Assembly: GCA_903890595.1 (NCBI GenBank)
Contig: CAITBU010000329.1
Coordinates: 1-11,329, forward strand
Reading direction: 5' to 3'
Length of the DNA: 11,329 nt
From: an uncultured Holophagaceae bacterium
GTDB lineage: Bacteria > Acidobacteriota > Holophagae > Holophagales > Holophagaceae
Shown piece after piece: positions 1-10,777 of the stretch; the stretch's first letter is position 1, and every line of letters starts with the position of its first letter. Below the pieces are notes generated by a model. It was not told the origin of the DNA. It ran no database searches and saw only the letters and a program-made list of their open reading frames with translations. The position numbers and the translations under genes were made by a program.

Positions 1-771
1 AAGCTGCAGGTCGGTGACAAGATGGCCGGCCGCCACGGCAACAAGGGCGTGGTCAGCCGCATCCTCCCCATGGAGGACATGCCCTACCTGCCCGATGGCC
101 GTCCCGTGGACATCGTGCTGAACCCCCTCGGCGTGCCTTCCCGTATGAACATCGGGCAGGTGCTCGAGTGCCACCTTGGTTGGGCCGGCAAGACCCTCGG
201 CGTCCACTTCTCCACGCCCGTCTTCGATGGCGCGCGGGAAGCTGACATCAAGGGCTACCTGGTGCAGGCCTGGGAGAAGAATGGCCGCAAGGGCCCCGAC
301 GTCACCGGCAAGACCATGCTCTTCGACGGCATGACCGGCGAGGCCTTCGAACAGCCCGTGAACGTAGGCTGCGTGTACATGCTTAAGCTGCACCACCTCG
401 TCGACAACAAAATTCACGCCCGGAGCATTGGGCCCTACAGCCTCATCACCCAGCAGCCGCTGGGTGGCAAGGCGCAGTTCGGTGGCCAGCGCTTCGGCGA
501 GATGGAAGTCTGGGCCCTCGAAGCCTACGGTGCGGCCCACGTGCTGCAGGAACTCCTCACCTACAAGTCCGACGACATGCATGGCCGCACCCAGATCTAC
601 CAGGCCATCATCAAGGGCGAGACCATCAAGGATCCCGGCCTCCCCGAGAGCTTCAACGTCGTCAAGAAGGAGCTCAACGCCCTCTGTATCGACGTGGAAA
701 TGCTCACCCGCGAGGAGCTGGACCCGGATCTCGTCGCCGTGGATCCCACGGCCTTCACCATCGAAGGCTGA
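1..771 (+). CDS. rpoB: DNA-directed RNA polymerase subunit beta, C-terminal part (5' end outside window)
   Basis: Catalytic beta subunit of RNA polymerase, which forms the active-site cleft with beta' and makes RNA from NTPs. Only the last 256 codons are present; frame 1 is open from the first base to the TGA at 769-771. The fragment opens with the conserved GDKMAGRHGNKG motif. Its two lysines (window residues 7 and 15) correspond to E. coli K1065 and K1073 near the active site, so the window starts at about E. coli residue 1059. Next come the invariant VDIVLNPLGVPSRMNIGQ block and, around residues 155-179, the GGKAQFGGQRFGEMEVWALE block that helps form the clamp and contacts beta'. The tail is shorter than in E. 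coli by roughly 28 residues, as expected for a protein lacking some proteobacterial insertions. It is the upstream gene of the rpoB-rpoC operon, but a small foreign-looking gene separates it from rpoC. Identification is certain; the start cannot be judged. Confidence 0.98.
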   Translation, partial: KLQVGDKMAGRHGNKGVVSRILPMEDMPYLPDGRPVDIVLNPLGVPSRMNIGQVLECHLGWAGKTLGVHFSTPVFDGAREADIKGYLVQAWEKNGRKGPDVTGKTMLFDGMTGEAFEQPVNVGCVYMLKLHHLVDNKIHARSIGPYSLITQQPLGGKAQFGGQRFGEMEVWALEAYGAAHVLQELLTYKSDDMHGRTQIYQAIIKGETIKDPGLPESFNVVKKELNALCIDVEMLTREELDPDLVAVDPTAFTIEG

Positions 772-785
772 TCCCCCCGAACCAG

Positions 786-814
786 CACCACGGAGGCACT
801 GAGTGCACGGAGAA
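786..814 (+). repeat. Left inverted-repeat end of the cassette (CACGGAG-type units)
   Basis: Contains CACCACGGAG (786-795), GGCACTGAG (795-803) and GCACGGAGAA (805-814). ACGGAG recurs at 790-795, 807-812, 822-827 and 833-838, so the repeat pattern runs on into the coding sequence. The GGAGG at 792-796 also serves as a Shine-Dalgarno sequence for the GTG start at 803. A tight palindrome, GCACT-G-AGTGC, spans 796-806 over the stop/start junction. Confidence 0.7.
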
Positions 815-1186
815 CTGATTCACGGAGCGTTGACGGAGCAGGTGCTGGGGGCCGCAATCGAGGTCCATCGGCACCTGGGCCCCGGCCTCCTCGAATCAAC
901 CTACGAGTCCTGCCTCTGCCACGAACTGCAGCTCCGCGGGATTCCTTACCAGCGGCAAGTGGTTCTTCCCTTGGACTACAAAGGACTACATGTGGACGGT
1001 GCCTACCGCCTTGACCTGATCGTCGATGACAAGATCATCGTCGAGCTGAAAAGCCAGGACGGGGTCCTGCCAGTCCACGAGGCCCAGCTTCTCACCTACA
1101 TGAAGCTGACCGGCAAGCGCGTGGGACTACTTCTGAACTTCAATGTCCCCGCAATGAAGGACGGCATCATCCGCCGCGTCCTGTAG
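803..1186 (+). CDS. GxxExxY family protein, PD-(D/E)XK nuclease superfamily
   Basis: A 127-residue protein matching the small GxxExxY family in full length. The naming motif is G28-LL-E31-ST-Y34, in the typical setting of an amphipathic helix (GAAIEVHRHLGPG) before it. A PD-(D/E)XK nuclease-like core follows: D71 in RLDLIV, then E81 and K83 in VELKS, and a conserved helix HEAQLLTYMKLTG starting at H92 with Q95, ending in the strand VGLLLNF. No signal peptide or membrane segment is visible, so it should be cytoplasmic. Biochemical function is not established for the family; nuclease activity is inferred from the fold and intact D-ExK residues. The GTG start is supported by GGAGG at 792-796 six nt upstream and by an in-frame TGA immediately before it; the N-terminal extension is partly encoded by repeat units. 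It lies 31 nt after rpoB and 87 nt before rpoC on the same strand, with no terminator, so it should be co-transcribed with the polymerase genes. That context says little about its job and fits insertion rather than a role in transcription. Confidence 0.9.
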   Translation: MHGELIHGALTEQVLGAAIEVHRHLGPGLLESTYESCLCHELQLRGIPYQRQVVLPLDYKGLHVDGAYRLDLIVDDKIIVELKSQDGVLPVHEAQLLTYMKLTGKRVGLLLNFNVPAMKDGIIRRVL

Positions 1187-1216
1187 TAACTTCCGCACCT
1201 GCAGTCGCTATTGCCA

Positions 1217-1255
1217 CTCCGTGTTTTTCTCAGTGCCCTCCGAGTCTCCGTGGTG
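1217..1255 (+). repeat. Right inverted-repeat end of the cassette
   Basis: Reading the minus strand inward from 1255 gives CACCACGGAG, then a CTCGGAG unit, GGCACTGAG, and finally CACGGAG. The plus-strand units are CTCCGTG at 1217-1223, CTCAGTGCC at 1229-1237, CTCCGAG at 1239-1245 and CTCCGTGGTG at 1246-1255. It mirrors the left end in unit order but with a one-unit length difference, so the repeat is imperfect. It ends 18 nt before the rpoC start and does not disturb the rpoC ribosome binding site. Confidence 0.7.
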
Positions 1256-1273
1256 AAATCCTGAGAGGTCCCC

Positions 1274-5788
<4,515 letters not shown>

Positions 5789-5807
5789 GCTGTCCTGAAC
5801 CAGACTG

Positions 5808-5837
5808 AAACGGCCCGCTTCGGCGGGCCGTTTCTTT
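5808..5837 (+). terminator. Intrinsic terminator of the rpoB-rpoC operon
   Basis: A perfect 11-bp stem, AAACGGCCCGC (5808-5818) with GCGGGCCGTTT (5823-5833), closed by a stable TTCG tetraloop (5819-5822) and followed by the T-rich run TTTCTTT (5831-5837). It lies 19 nt after the rpoC stop and separates the polymerase operon from the SCO gene. Confidence 0.95.
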
Positions 5838-5943
5838 CCAATCCAGAGAGACCCTGTCTCGCCACTTGGGGCCGGTTTGTGGTCTGATAGATGATTCTAG
5901 ATAAGCCTCTGGACCTGGCCGGTCCGGTCCTTGGGAGACAGGC

Positions 5944-6498
5944 ATGCGACGGATTTTGATGGCCCTTGGGATGACTGCCGTGGTGCTGTCCGCACAGGCC
6001 CCGCCCCCCTACACCCGCACCCTCGAGACCTATACGGTGCCGGATGTGGTGCTGGTCAACCAGGACGGGGCCAAGGTGAAGCTGAAGGGCCTCCTCGATT
6101 CCGGAGAGCCCATCATCCTGGACTTCATCTTCGGGACCTGCACCACCATCTGCCCCGTGCTCTCGGCGGGCTATGCCAACCTGCAGGCCAAGCTGCCCCC
6201 GGGTGGCCCCAAGATCCACCTGGTGTCCATCTCCATCGATCCCGAGAACGACACCCCGAAGGTCATGCGGGACTACCTGAAGCGCTACCGGGCCAAGCCA
6301 GGCTGGGACTTCTTCACCGGCCGCCGGGAGGACATCGACAAGGTTATGAACGCCTTCAACGCCTACATCCCCAACAAGATGTCCCACTACCCCCTGACCC
6401 TGATCCGGGATCCCAAGACCGGGAAGTGGATCCGGATCTTCGGCCTGATGAGCTCCTCCGAGTTCCTGGCTGAGTGCAAGAAGGCAGGCATCCTATGA
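5944..6498 (+). CDS. SCO1/SenC family exported thioredoxin-fold protein
   Basis: A 184-residue protein with a short signal peptide (MRRILMALGMTAVVLSAQA, cleavage probably after A17 or A19). The mature part is a thioredoxin fold of the SCO1/SenC/PrrC type. The copper or redox motif CxxxC is C66-TTI-C70 within FIFGTCTTICP, and the third conserved ligand is H148 in SHYPLTLI. The family-typical SISIDPENDTP strand-loop is at 95-105. SCO proteins deliver copper to the CuA site of cytochrome oxidases or act as periplasmic thiol reductases; no oxidase gene is visible here, so the second role or service to the adjacent cytochrome is equally possible. The ATG at 5944 has GGGAG (5933-5937) six nt upstream and fits the signal peptide. 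Transcription should start in 5840-5940, after the rpoC terminator; TTGTGG (5877-5882) with TAGATA (5898-5903) is only a weak promoter candidate. The stop overlaps the next start as ATGA, implying translational coupling. Confidence 0.93.
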   Translation: MRRILMALGMTAVVLSAQAPPPYTRTLETYTVPDVVLVNQDGAKVKLKGLLDSGEPIILDFIFGTCTTICPVLSAGYANLQAKLPPGGPKIHLVSISIDPENDTPKVMRDYLKRYRAKPGWDFFTGRREDIDKVMNAFNAYIPNKMSHYPLTLIRDPKTGKWIRIFGLMSSSEFLAECKKAGIL

Positions 6499-8288
6499 GC
6501 GCTCGACGCGCACGCAGCCCTCTCCGAAGCCTGTTGGGCTCCCTGCTGGGGATCTTGCTCGTGGCCACGCCGGCTGTTGCCCAGGTCAAGCCGGCTCCCA
6601 CGCCGGCCAAGTCAGCCACCCCCCAGGCCAAGTCAGCCACCCCCCAGGCCAAGTCCGCCCCTGCTCCAGTCAAGGCCCCGGACACGGTGGGCGGCTTCCC
6701 GGCTGCCAAGGCCTTGGCCCTAGGTGAGCGCATGTACCGCGAGGGGATCCTCCCGTCTGGCGAGCCCATGTCCTCCATCGTGAGCGGGGATGTGCAGGTC
6801 TCTGGGACCTCCTTCTCCTGCGTGAGCTGCCACCTGCGCGGTGGCCTGGGCTCTTGGGAGGGGGGCATCGTCACCCTGCCCACCAACGCCGCCCGCCTTT
6901 CCATTGCCCGCTACTGGAAGTTCCCGAATCTCAGCCTGGAGGAGCGCAAGGAGCTCAAGCTCCAGAACCCGGCGGCCCGGCCTGCCTACACGGACGAGAC
7001 TCTGGCCCACCTGATCCGCACGGGCCGGGATCCAGGCGGCACGGACATGCACCCGGTCATGCCCCGCTACTACCTGAGCGACCCGGACATGGCCATCCTG
7101 CTGAACTACCTGGCCAGCCTCTCGGCCAAGCCTTCGCCGGGGGTCATCGGAGACACCCTTCACTTCGCCACGGTCATCACCCCCGAGGTCAGTGACGACG
7201 ACCAGCAGGCCATGCTGGTCCCCATCAAGAACTACGTCCAGCGGCACAACCAGTTCTCCTCGGGGTTCGGGAACCGGATGTACCTGGGCGTGGGTGGCAA
7301 TGAGATGAGCGGAGCCTATCGCAAGATGGCCCTATCGGTCTGGCGCCTCCAGGGCGCCCCAGAGACCTGGAGCCGCCAGCTGGAAGCCTTCCTTGCCAAG
7401 GACCCCGTCTTTGCCCTTCTGGGCGGCATCTCCTACGGGGACTGGAAGCCCGTGCACGACTTCTGCGAGCGTGCCCAGCTGCCCTGCCTCTTCCCCGTGA
7501 CTGACCTGCCCATGGTCTCCGACACGGACTGGTACACCCAGTACTTCTCCAAGGGGTACTACCAGGAGGGCCAAGCTGCGGCCCGCTATCTCAATGGCCT
7601 GGATGATCCGACAGTGGCTAGCAAGGTGCTGCAGCTGGTCCAGGACACCCCCCAGGGCCGCGCCCTCGCCCTGGGCTTCCGGGAGGCCTGGGCTGAGCTG
7701 GGCCGCACCCCCATCAAGGAACTGCCCCTGCCCGCCAGCGGGGCCCTGAGCACCAGCGGCTTGGCGGCGATCCTGGACCAGGAGCAGCCCTCCACGGTGT
7801 TGGTGTGGACCGGGGACAGCGTCTTCCCGGCCCTCGATGCCATGACCCACAAGGCCCACACGGCCGTGCAGGTCTTCCTGTCTGCCCGTCTGCTGGGGGC
7901 GAATGTTACCGGTGTTCCCGAGCCAGTACGGACCCGCGTGTGGATCACCTACCCCTACCGGGAACCCAGGCTCGAACCCAAGTACTCGGCCTATGCCGAC
8001 ACCCTGCTGGCCGGCCTCACCAAGCGGCATCCCGAGACCCGCATCTCCACCCGGACCTACGCCATGATCCAGGTGCTGCGCCAGGCGCTCATGGACATGG
8101 ACCGGCACTTCTACCGGGACAACCTGCTGGACCGCATCGGCATGCAGCGGGATCAGATCCTGCCCGACTACCTCCGCCTGAGCTTCGGTCCCGGCCAGCG
8201 GTACGCCTCCAAGGGTTGCTACATCATGCAGGTGGGCCCAGGGGCTGTGCCGGTGCTCCTCCGCAAGAGCGAATGGGTGATTCACTAA
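6495..8288 (+). CDS. Exported cytochrome c domain fused to a type 1 periplasmic-binding (ABC substrate-binding-like) domain
   Basis: A 597-residue exported protein. Residues 1-29 form a signal peptide with a basic N-region, a hydrophobic core and an AVA|Q cleavage site. A Pro/Ala/Lys linker (about 30-63) containing a duplicated heptad KSATPQA follows. Residues 70-215 are a mono-heme cytochrome c: heme-binding C109-VS-C112-H113, and a probable distal ligand M189 in DMHPVMPRY, followed by the typical LSDPDMAILLNYLASL helix. Residues 220-597 resemble a type 1 periplasmic binding protein of the branched-chain amino-acid/LivJ kind; this rests on overall pattern (an ATVITPEVS opening strand, LLGGISYGD, LPCLFPVTDLP, YYQEGQAAARYL) and is less certain than the cytochrome. 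C324 and C331 could form a disulfide. I chose the ATG at 6495 over the in-frame GTG at 6474 because it overlaps the SCO stop (ATGA), gives a clean signal peptide and has CAGG six nt upstream. No permease or ATPase genes are adjacent, so the binding domain probably senses or delivers a ligand rather than feeding transport. The ligand is unknown. Confidence 0.87.
   Translation: MSARRARSPLRSLLGSLLGILLVATPAVAQVKPAPTPAKSATPQAKSATPQAKSAPAPVKAPDTVGGFPAAKALALGERMYREGILPSGEPMSSIVSGDVQVSGTSFSCVSCHLRGGLGSWEGGIVTLPTNAARLSIARYWKFPNLSLEERKELKLQNPAARPAYTDETLAHLIRTGRDPGGTDMHPVMPRYYLSDPDMAILLNYLASLSAKPSPGVIGDTLHFATVITPEVSDDDQQAMLVPIKNYVQRHNQFSSGFGNRMYLGVGGNEMSGAYRKMALSVWRLQGAPETWSRQLEAFLAKDPVFALLGGISYGDWKPVHDFCERAQLPCLFPVTDLPMVSDTDWYTQYFSKGYYQEGQAAARYLNGLDDPTVASKVLQLVQDTPQGRALALGFREAWAELGRTPIKELPLPASGALSTSGLAAILDQEQPSTVLVWTGDSVFPALDAMTHKAHTAVQVFLSARLLGANVTGVPEPVRTRVWITYPYREPRLEPKYSAYADTLLAGLTKRHPETRISTRTYAMIQVLRQALMDMDRHFYRDNLLDRIGMQRDQILPDYLRLSFGPGQRYASKGCYIMQVGPGAVPVLLRKSEWVIH
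6609..6650 (+). repeat. Two exact 21-bp tandem repeats in a linker
   Basis: Positions 6609-6629 and 6630-6650 are identical 21-bp units, each encoding KSATPQA in frame. A third partial unit (AAGTC.GCC) starts at 6651. They lengthen the flexible linker between the signal peptide and the cytochrome domain. Slippage could change linker length by seven residues without a frameshift. Confidence 0.95.
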
Positions 8289-8321
8289 TCCTCGGGGTAT
8301 GTTGAACAGGTTGAGGTACAC

Positions 8322-10736
8322 ATGGGTCTGATGCGGAAGGGCTGGTCGCAGTTGATCCTCGGGGTGGCCCTGCTGGGCCTGGCCCTGGTGGGACTTGGTT
8401 GTAAGGACATCGTCGAGGCGCCCACGGCCCTCACCTATGCCACCAACCCTGCCGTCTATCTGGCTGGCACGGCCATCACGGCCAATGCCCCCGCGCACAC
8501 CGGGGGCACTGTTGATTCTTATGCCGTCAGCCCCACCCTGCCTGCGGGCCTCGCTCTGGCAACCAAGACCGGCATCATCTCCGGTACCCCCACCGCCGTC
8601 ACAGCCCTGGCCACCTACACCGTCACTGCCACCAACAGTGCTGGCAGCACCACCGTCAGCCTCAGCATCACGGTGGACGGCCCCCCGCTCAGCATCACCA
8701 CCCAGCCTGCCAGCCAGTCCATCGCCGTGGGCGCCACCGCCACCTTCACCGTGGTGGCGTCGGGTACCGGGACGCTGACCTACCAGTGGTTCCTCGACGA
8801 CATTGCCATCCCCGAGGCCACCTCTGCCTCCTACACCACCGCAGCGGCCGTCGTTGCAGACAGCGGTGCCGCCTACACGGTCCAGGTCTCAGATGCCTTC
8901 GGGGGTAGCGTCACCAGCAGCGCAGCGACTCTCACCGTGCGGGCCCCTTTGGCCATCACCACCCAGCCCACCAGCCAGTCCATCTTTGTCGGCGGGACCG
9001 CCACGTTTAACGTGGTGGCCTCGGGCACCGGGACGCTCACCTACCAGTGGCGGCGCAACGGCACCGCCATCACCGGCGCCACGTCGGCCAGCTACACCAC
9101 CCCCACGGCCGCCCTGGCTGACAGCGGGGCCACCTTCTCGGTGGTGGTGGCTGACACCTTCGGCGGCAGCGTCACCAGCAGCGATGCCACCCTCACCGTG
9201 CGCAACGCCCTGAGCATCACCACCCAGCCTGCGAGCCAGACCATTGCTGCGGGAGCTACGGCGACCTTCACTGTGGTGGCTTCCGGTACCGGGACGCTGA
9301 CCTACCAGTGGCGGCGCAACGGTACGGCCATCACCGGCGCCACCTCGGCGAGCTATACCACCCCCGTTCTCGCCCTGACTGACAGCGGGGCCACCTTCTC
9401 AGTGGTGGTTGCCGATGCCTTCGGGAGCAGCGTCACCAGCAGCGATGCCACCCTCACGGTGGTGAACGCCCTGACCATCACCACTCAGCCCGCCAGCCAG
9501 ACCGTCGTCGAGGGTGCCACGGCCACCTTCACCGTGGCGGCCACCGGCACCGGGACCCTGACCTACCAGTGGCGGCGCAATGGCACGGCCATCACCGGCG
9601 CCACCTTGGCCAGCTACACCACACCTGTGGCGACGCTCGCTGATACGGGCGCAGTCTTCTCGGTGGTGGTGGGCGATGGCATCGGCGGCAGCGTCACCAG
9701 CGCCAACGCCACCCTCACCGTGCGCGCCTCCGTGGCCGCCGGCCTCTTCACCTTCACCGGCAGCCTGGCCGGGGGCCGCTACCTCCATAGCGCCACCCTA
9801 CTCAACGATGGCACCGTGCTCGTGGCTGGGGGCTACCTCACCTCCCCGGTCTCGACCCTGGAGATCTATGACCCCAGCGCAGGGACTTTCTCTTCCGCTG
9901 GGGTCCTGGCGACGCCACGCTACGGCCACACCGCCACCCTGCTGGCGGACGGGACGGTCCTCATTGCCGGCGGCATCACCTTTGGAGCAGCACCCACCGA
10001 CACCGTGGAGATCTACGATCCCGCCACCGGCAACCTGGCAGTGGCCCCCTCCCTCACCCATGCCCGGGCCTACCACACCGCTACGCGGCTGGCGAACGGC
10101 CAGGTCTTGATTGCGGCGGGTCGGGATTCCTTGGCAGTCCTCCAGACTGCCGAGCTCTACGATCACGTGGGTCTGGCCTCCGTCGTCACAACGGGCGCGC
10201 CCAAGGCCTTCCGGTACCTCCACACGGCGACCCTCCTGGCCAACGGGAAGGTGTTGCTGGCCGGTGGCTACGGCGCCAGCCTGCTGGCCACTGCCGAGCT
10301 CTACGACCCTGCCACAGGCACCTTCGCGCTCACCGGTAGCATGAGCACGGGGCGGTACTGGCATACCGCCACTGCGCTGGGCAACGGCAAGGTCCTGCTG
10401 ACGGGTGGCTCCACTGCCCTGGCGGTTGACCTCTACGATCCCGGCACCGGTACCTTCAGCGCCGGGGGCAACCTCTCTTCCATCCGCTTCAGCCACACGG
10501 CCACGCTGCTGCCCAGCGGGGCGGTGCTCCTGGCGGCAGGGAAAAACGCAGATCCTAGCGCCAGCGGGACCCTGCTCAACAGCGCCGAGTTGTTCGACCC
10601 CACCACCGGACTCCTCATCTCGGCGGGGAGCATGGGGCAGGGCCGCTACAACCACACGGCCACCCTGGTAGATGGCAAGGTGCTCCTGGTGGGCGGCGTC
10701 GGCCCCACCTTCTCCACCGCAGAGCTCTACTTCTAG
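8322..10736 (+). CDS. Probable lipoprotein with Ig-like repeats and a seven-bladed kelch-type propeller
   Basis: An 804-residue exported protein. The N-terminus has a positively charged start, a hydrophobic core (residues 11-25) and a Cys at 27 in LVGLGC, an imperfect lipobox (-3 is Gly), so lipid anchoring is likely but not certain. Residues about 34-118 form a putative-Ig (He_PIG-type) domain containing LPAGLAL and GIISGTPT. Four Ig-like domains begin at I125, I212, I299 and I386, each 87 residues and marked by ITTQPxSQ, TLTYQW and a DSGA/DTGA turn. From about 473 to the end there are seven kelch-type motifs of the R-Y-x-H-T-A-T-L-L form, with the Arg at 486, 533, 582, 631, 678, 722 and 775. 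The chain ends at AELYF, so the outer strand of the last blade is missing; the strand GLFTFTGSL before blade 1 has the right sequence to close the ring. The likely role is binding or adhesion at the cell surface; no enzyme motif is seen. ATG 8322 has GAGG (8313-8316) five nt upstream. It is 33 nt after the cytochrome fusion with no terminator between, so probably the same operon. Confidence 0.88.
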   Translation: MGLMRKGWSQLILGVALLGLALVGLGCKDIVEAPTALTYATNPAVYLAGTAITANAPAHTGGTVDSYAVSPTLPAGLALATKTGIISGTPTAVTALATYTVTATNSAGSTTVSLSITVDGPPLSITTQPASQSIAVGATATFTVVASGTGTLTYQWFLDDIAIPEATSASYTTAAAVVADSGAAYTVQVSDAFGGSVTSSAATLTVRAPLAITTQPTSQSIFVGGTATFNVVASGTGTLTYQWRRNGTAITGATSASYTTPTAALADSGATFSVVVADTFGGSVTSSDATLTVRNALSITTQPASQTIAAGATATFTVVASGTGTLTYQWRRNGTAITGATSASYTTPVLALTDSGATFSVVVADAFGSSVTSSDATLTVVNALTITTQPASQTVVEGATATFTVAATGTGTLTYQWRRNGTAITGATLASYTTPVATLADTGAVFSVVVGDGIGGSVTSANATLTVRASVAAGLFTFTGSLAGGRYLHSATLLNDGTVLVAGGYLTSPVSTLEIYDPSAGTFSSAGVLATPRYGHTATLLADGTVLIAGGITFGAAPTDTVEIYDPATGNLAVAPSLTHARAYHTATRLANGQVLIAAGRDSLAVLQTAELYDHVGLASVVTTGAPKAFRYLHTATLLANGKVLLAGGYGASLLATAELYDPATGTFALTGSMSTGRYWHTATALGNGKVLLTGGSTALAVDLYDPGTGTFSAGGNLSSIRFSHTATLLPSGAVLLAAGKNADPSASGTLLNSAELFDPTTGLLISAGSMGQGRYNHTATLVDGKVLLVGGVGPTFSTAELYF
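8694..9737 (+). repeat. Four in-frame 261-bp repeats encoding Ig-like domains
   Basis: Units start at 8694, 8955, 9216 and 9477, exactly 261 bp (87 codons) apart. Units 2-4 share long nearly identical runs, for example around CTACCAGTGGCGGCGCAA and GTCACCAGCAGCGATGCCAC; unit 1 has diverged more, with WFLDDIAIPEA in place of WRRNGTAITGA. The absence of any indel points to duplication with little drift since. Confidence 0.93.
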
Positions 10737-10757
10737 CGCCCCTTCCTGCTGCAGTCA

Positions 10758-10777
10758 GGGCCTCCCGAGGGAGGCCC
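10758..10777 (+). terminator. GC-rich hairpin after the lipoprotein gene, possible terminator
   Basis: An 8-bp stem, GGGCCTCC (10758-10765) with GGAGGCCC (10770-10777), around a CGAG loop, beginning 21 nt after the stop codon. Only GTT follows, so the T tract is poor. It may work as a weak intrinsic terminator or an mRNA 3' end stabiliser. Confidence 0.6.

Larger units (their letters stand above)
786..1255 (+). mobile_element. Candidate small mobile cassette: GxxExxY gene bracketed by inverted repeats, inserted between rpoB and rpoC
   Basis: The outer ends match exactly as an inverted repeat: CACCACGGAG at 786-795 and CTCCGTGGTG at 1246-1255. Inside these ends both sides carry further copies of the same unit (GGCACTGAG at 795-803, CTCAGTGCC at 1229-1237). 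Between them sits a single short gene. Deleting 786-1255 leaves 14 nt after the rpoB stop plus 18 nt before the rpoC ATG, a normal compact junction that keeps the rpoC ribosome binding site at 1263-1268. No transposase is present and I see no clear target-site duplication, so the mechanism is unknown. It could be a MITE-like or nuclease-driven unit. The mobile reading is inference from the symmetry, the misplaced gene and the family's habit of many paralogs per genome. Confidence 0.55.

Noticed and set aside
772..1273. Target-site duplication around the cassette
   Set aside because: The bases just outside the inverted ends (GAACCAG on the left, AAATCCT on the right) do not match, so no duplication can be claimed.
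5931..6473. Plus-strand frame overlapping the SCO gene
   Set aside because: It is the alternative frame of the SCO gene; its product is Pro/Gly/Arg-rich and lacks the CxxxC and His motifs seen in the chosen frame.
6474..6494. Upstream GTG start for the cytochrome fusion
   Set aside because: It would add seven polar residues before the signal peptide and lie deep in the SCO gene. The ATG at 6495 with ATGA overlap is more natural.
7332..8498. Minus-strand open frame of 388 codons opposite the cytochrome fusion
   Set aside because: It is a GC-driven shadow of a gene with clear domains, and it crosses the junction into the next gene with no ribosome binding site or domain support.
8694..9737. 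Regular repeats as a possible CRISPR array
   Set aside because: The 261-bp units encode in-frame Ig-like domains; there are no short direct repeats separated by unique spacers and no cas genes.
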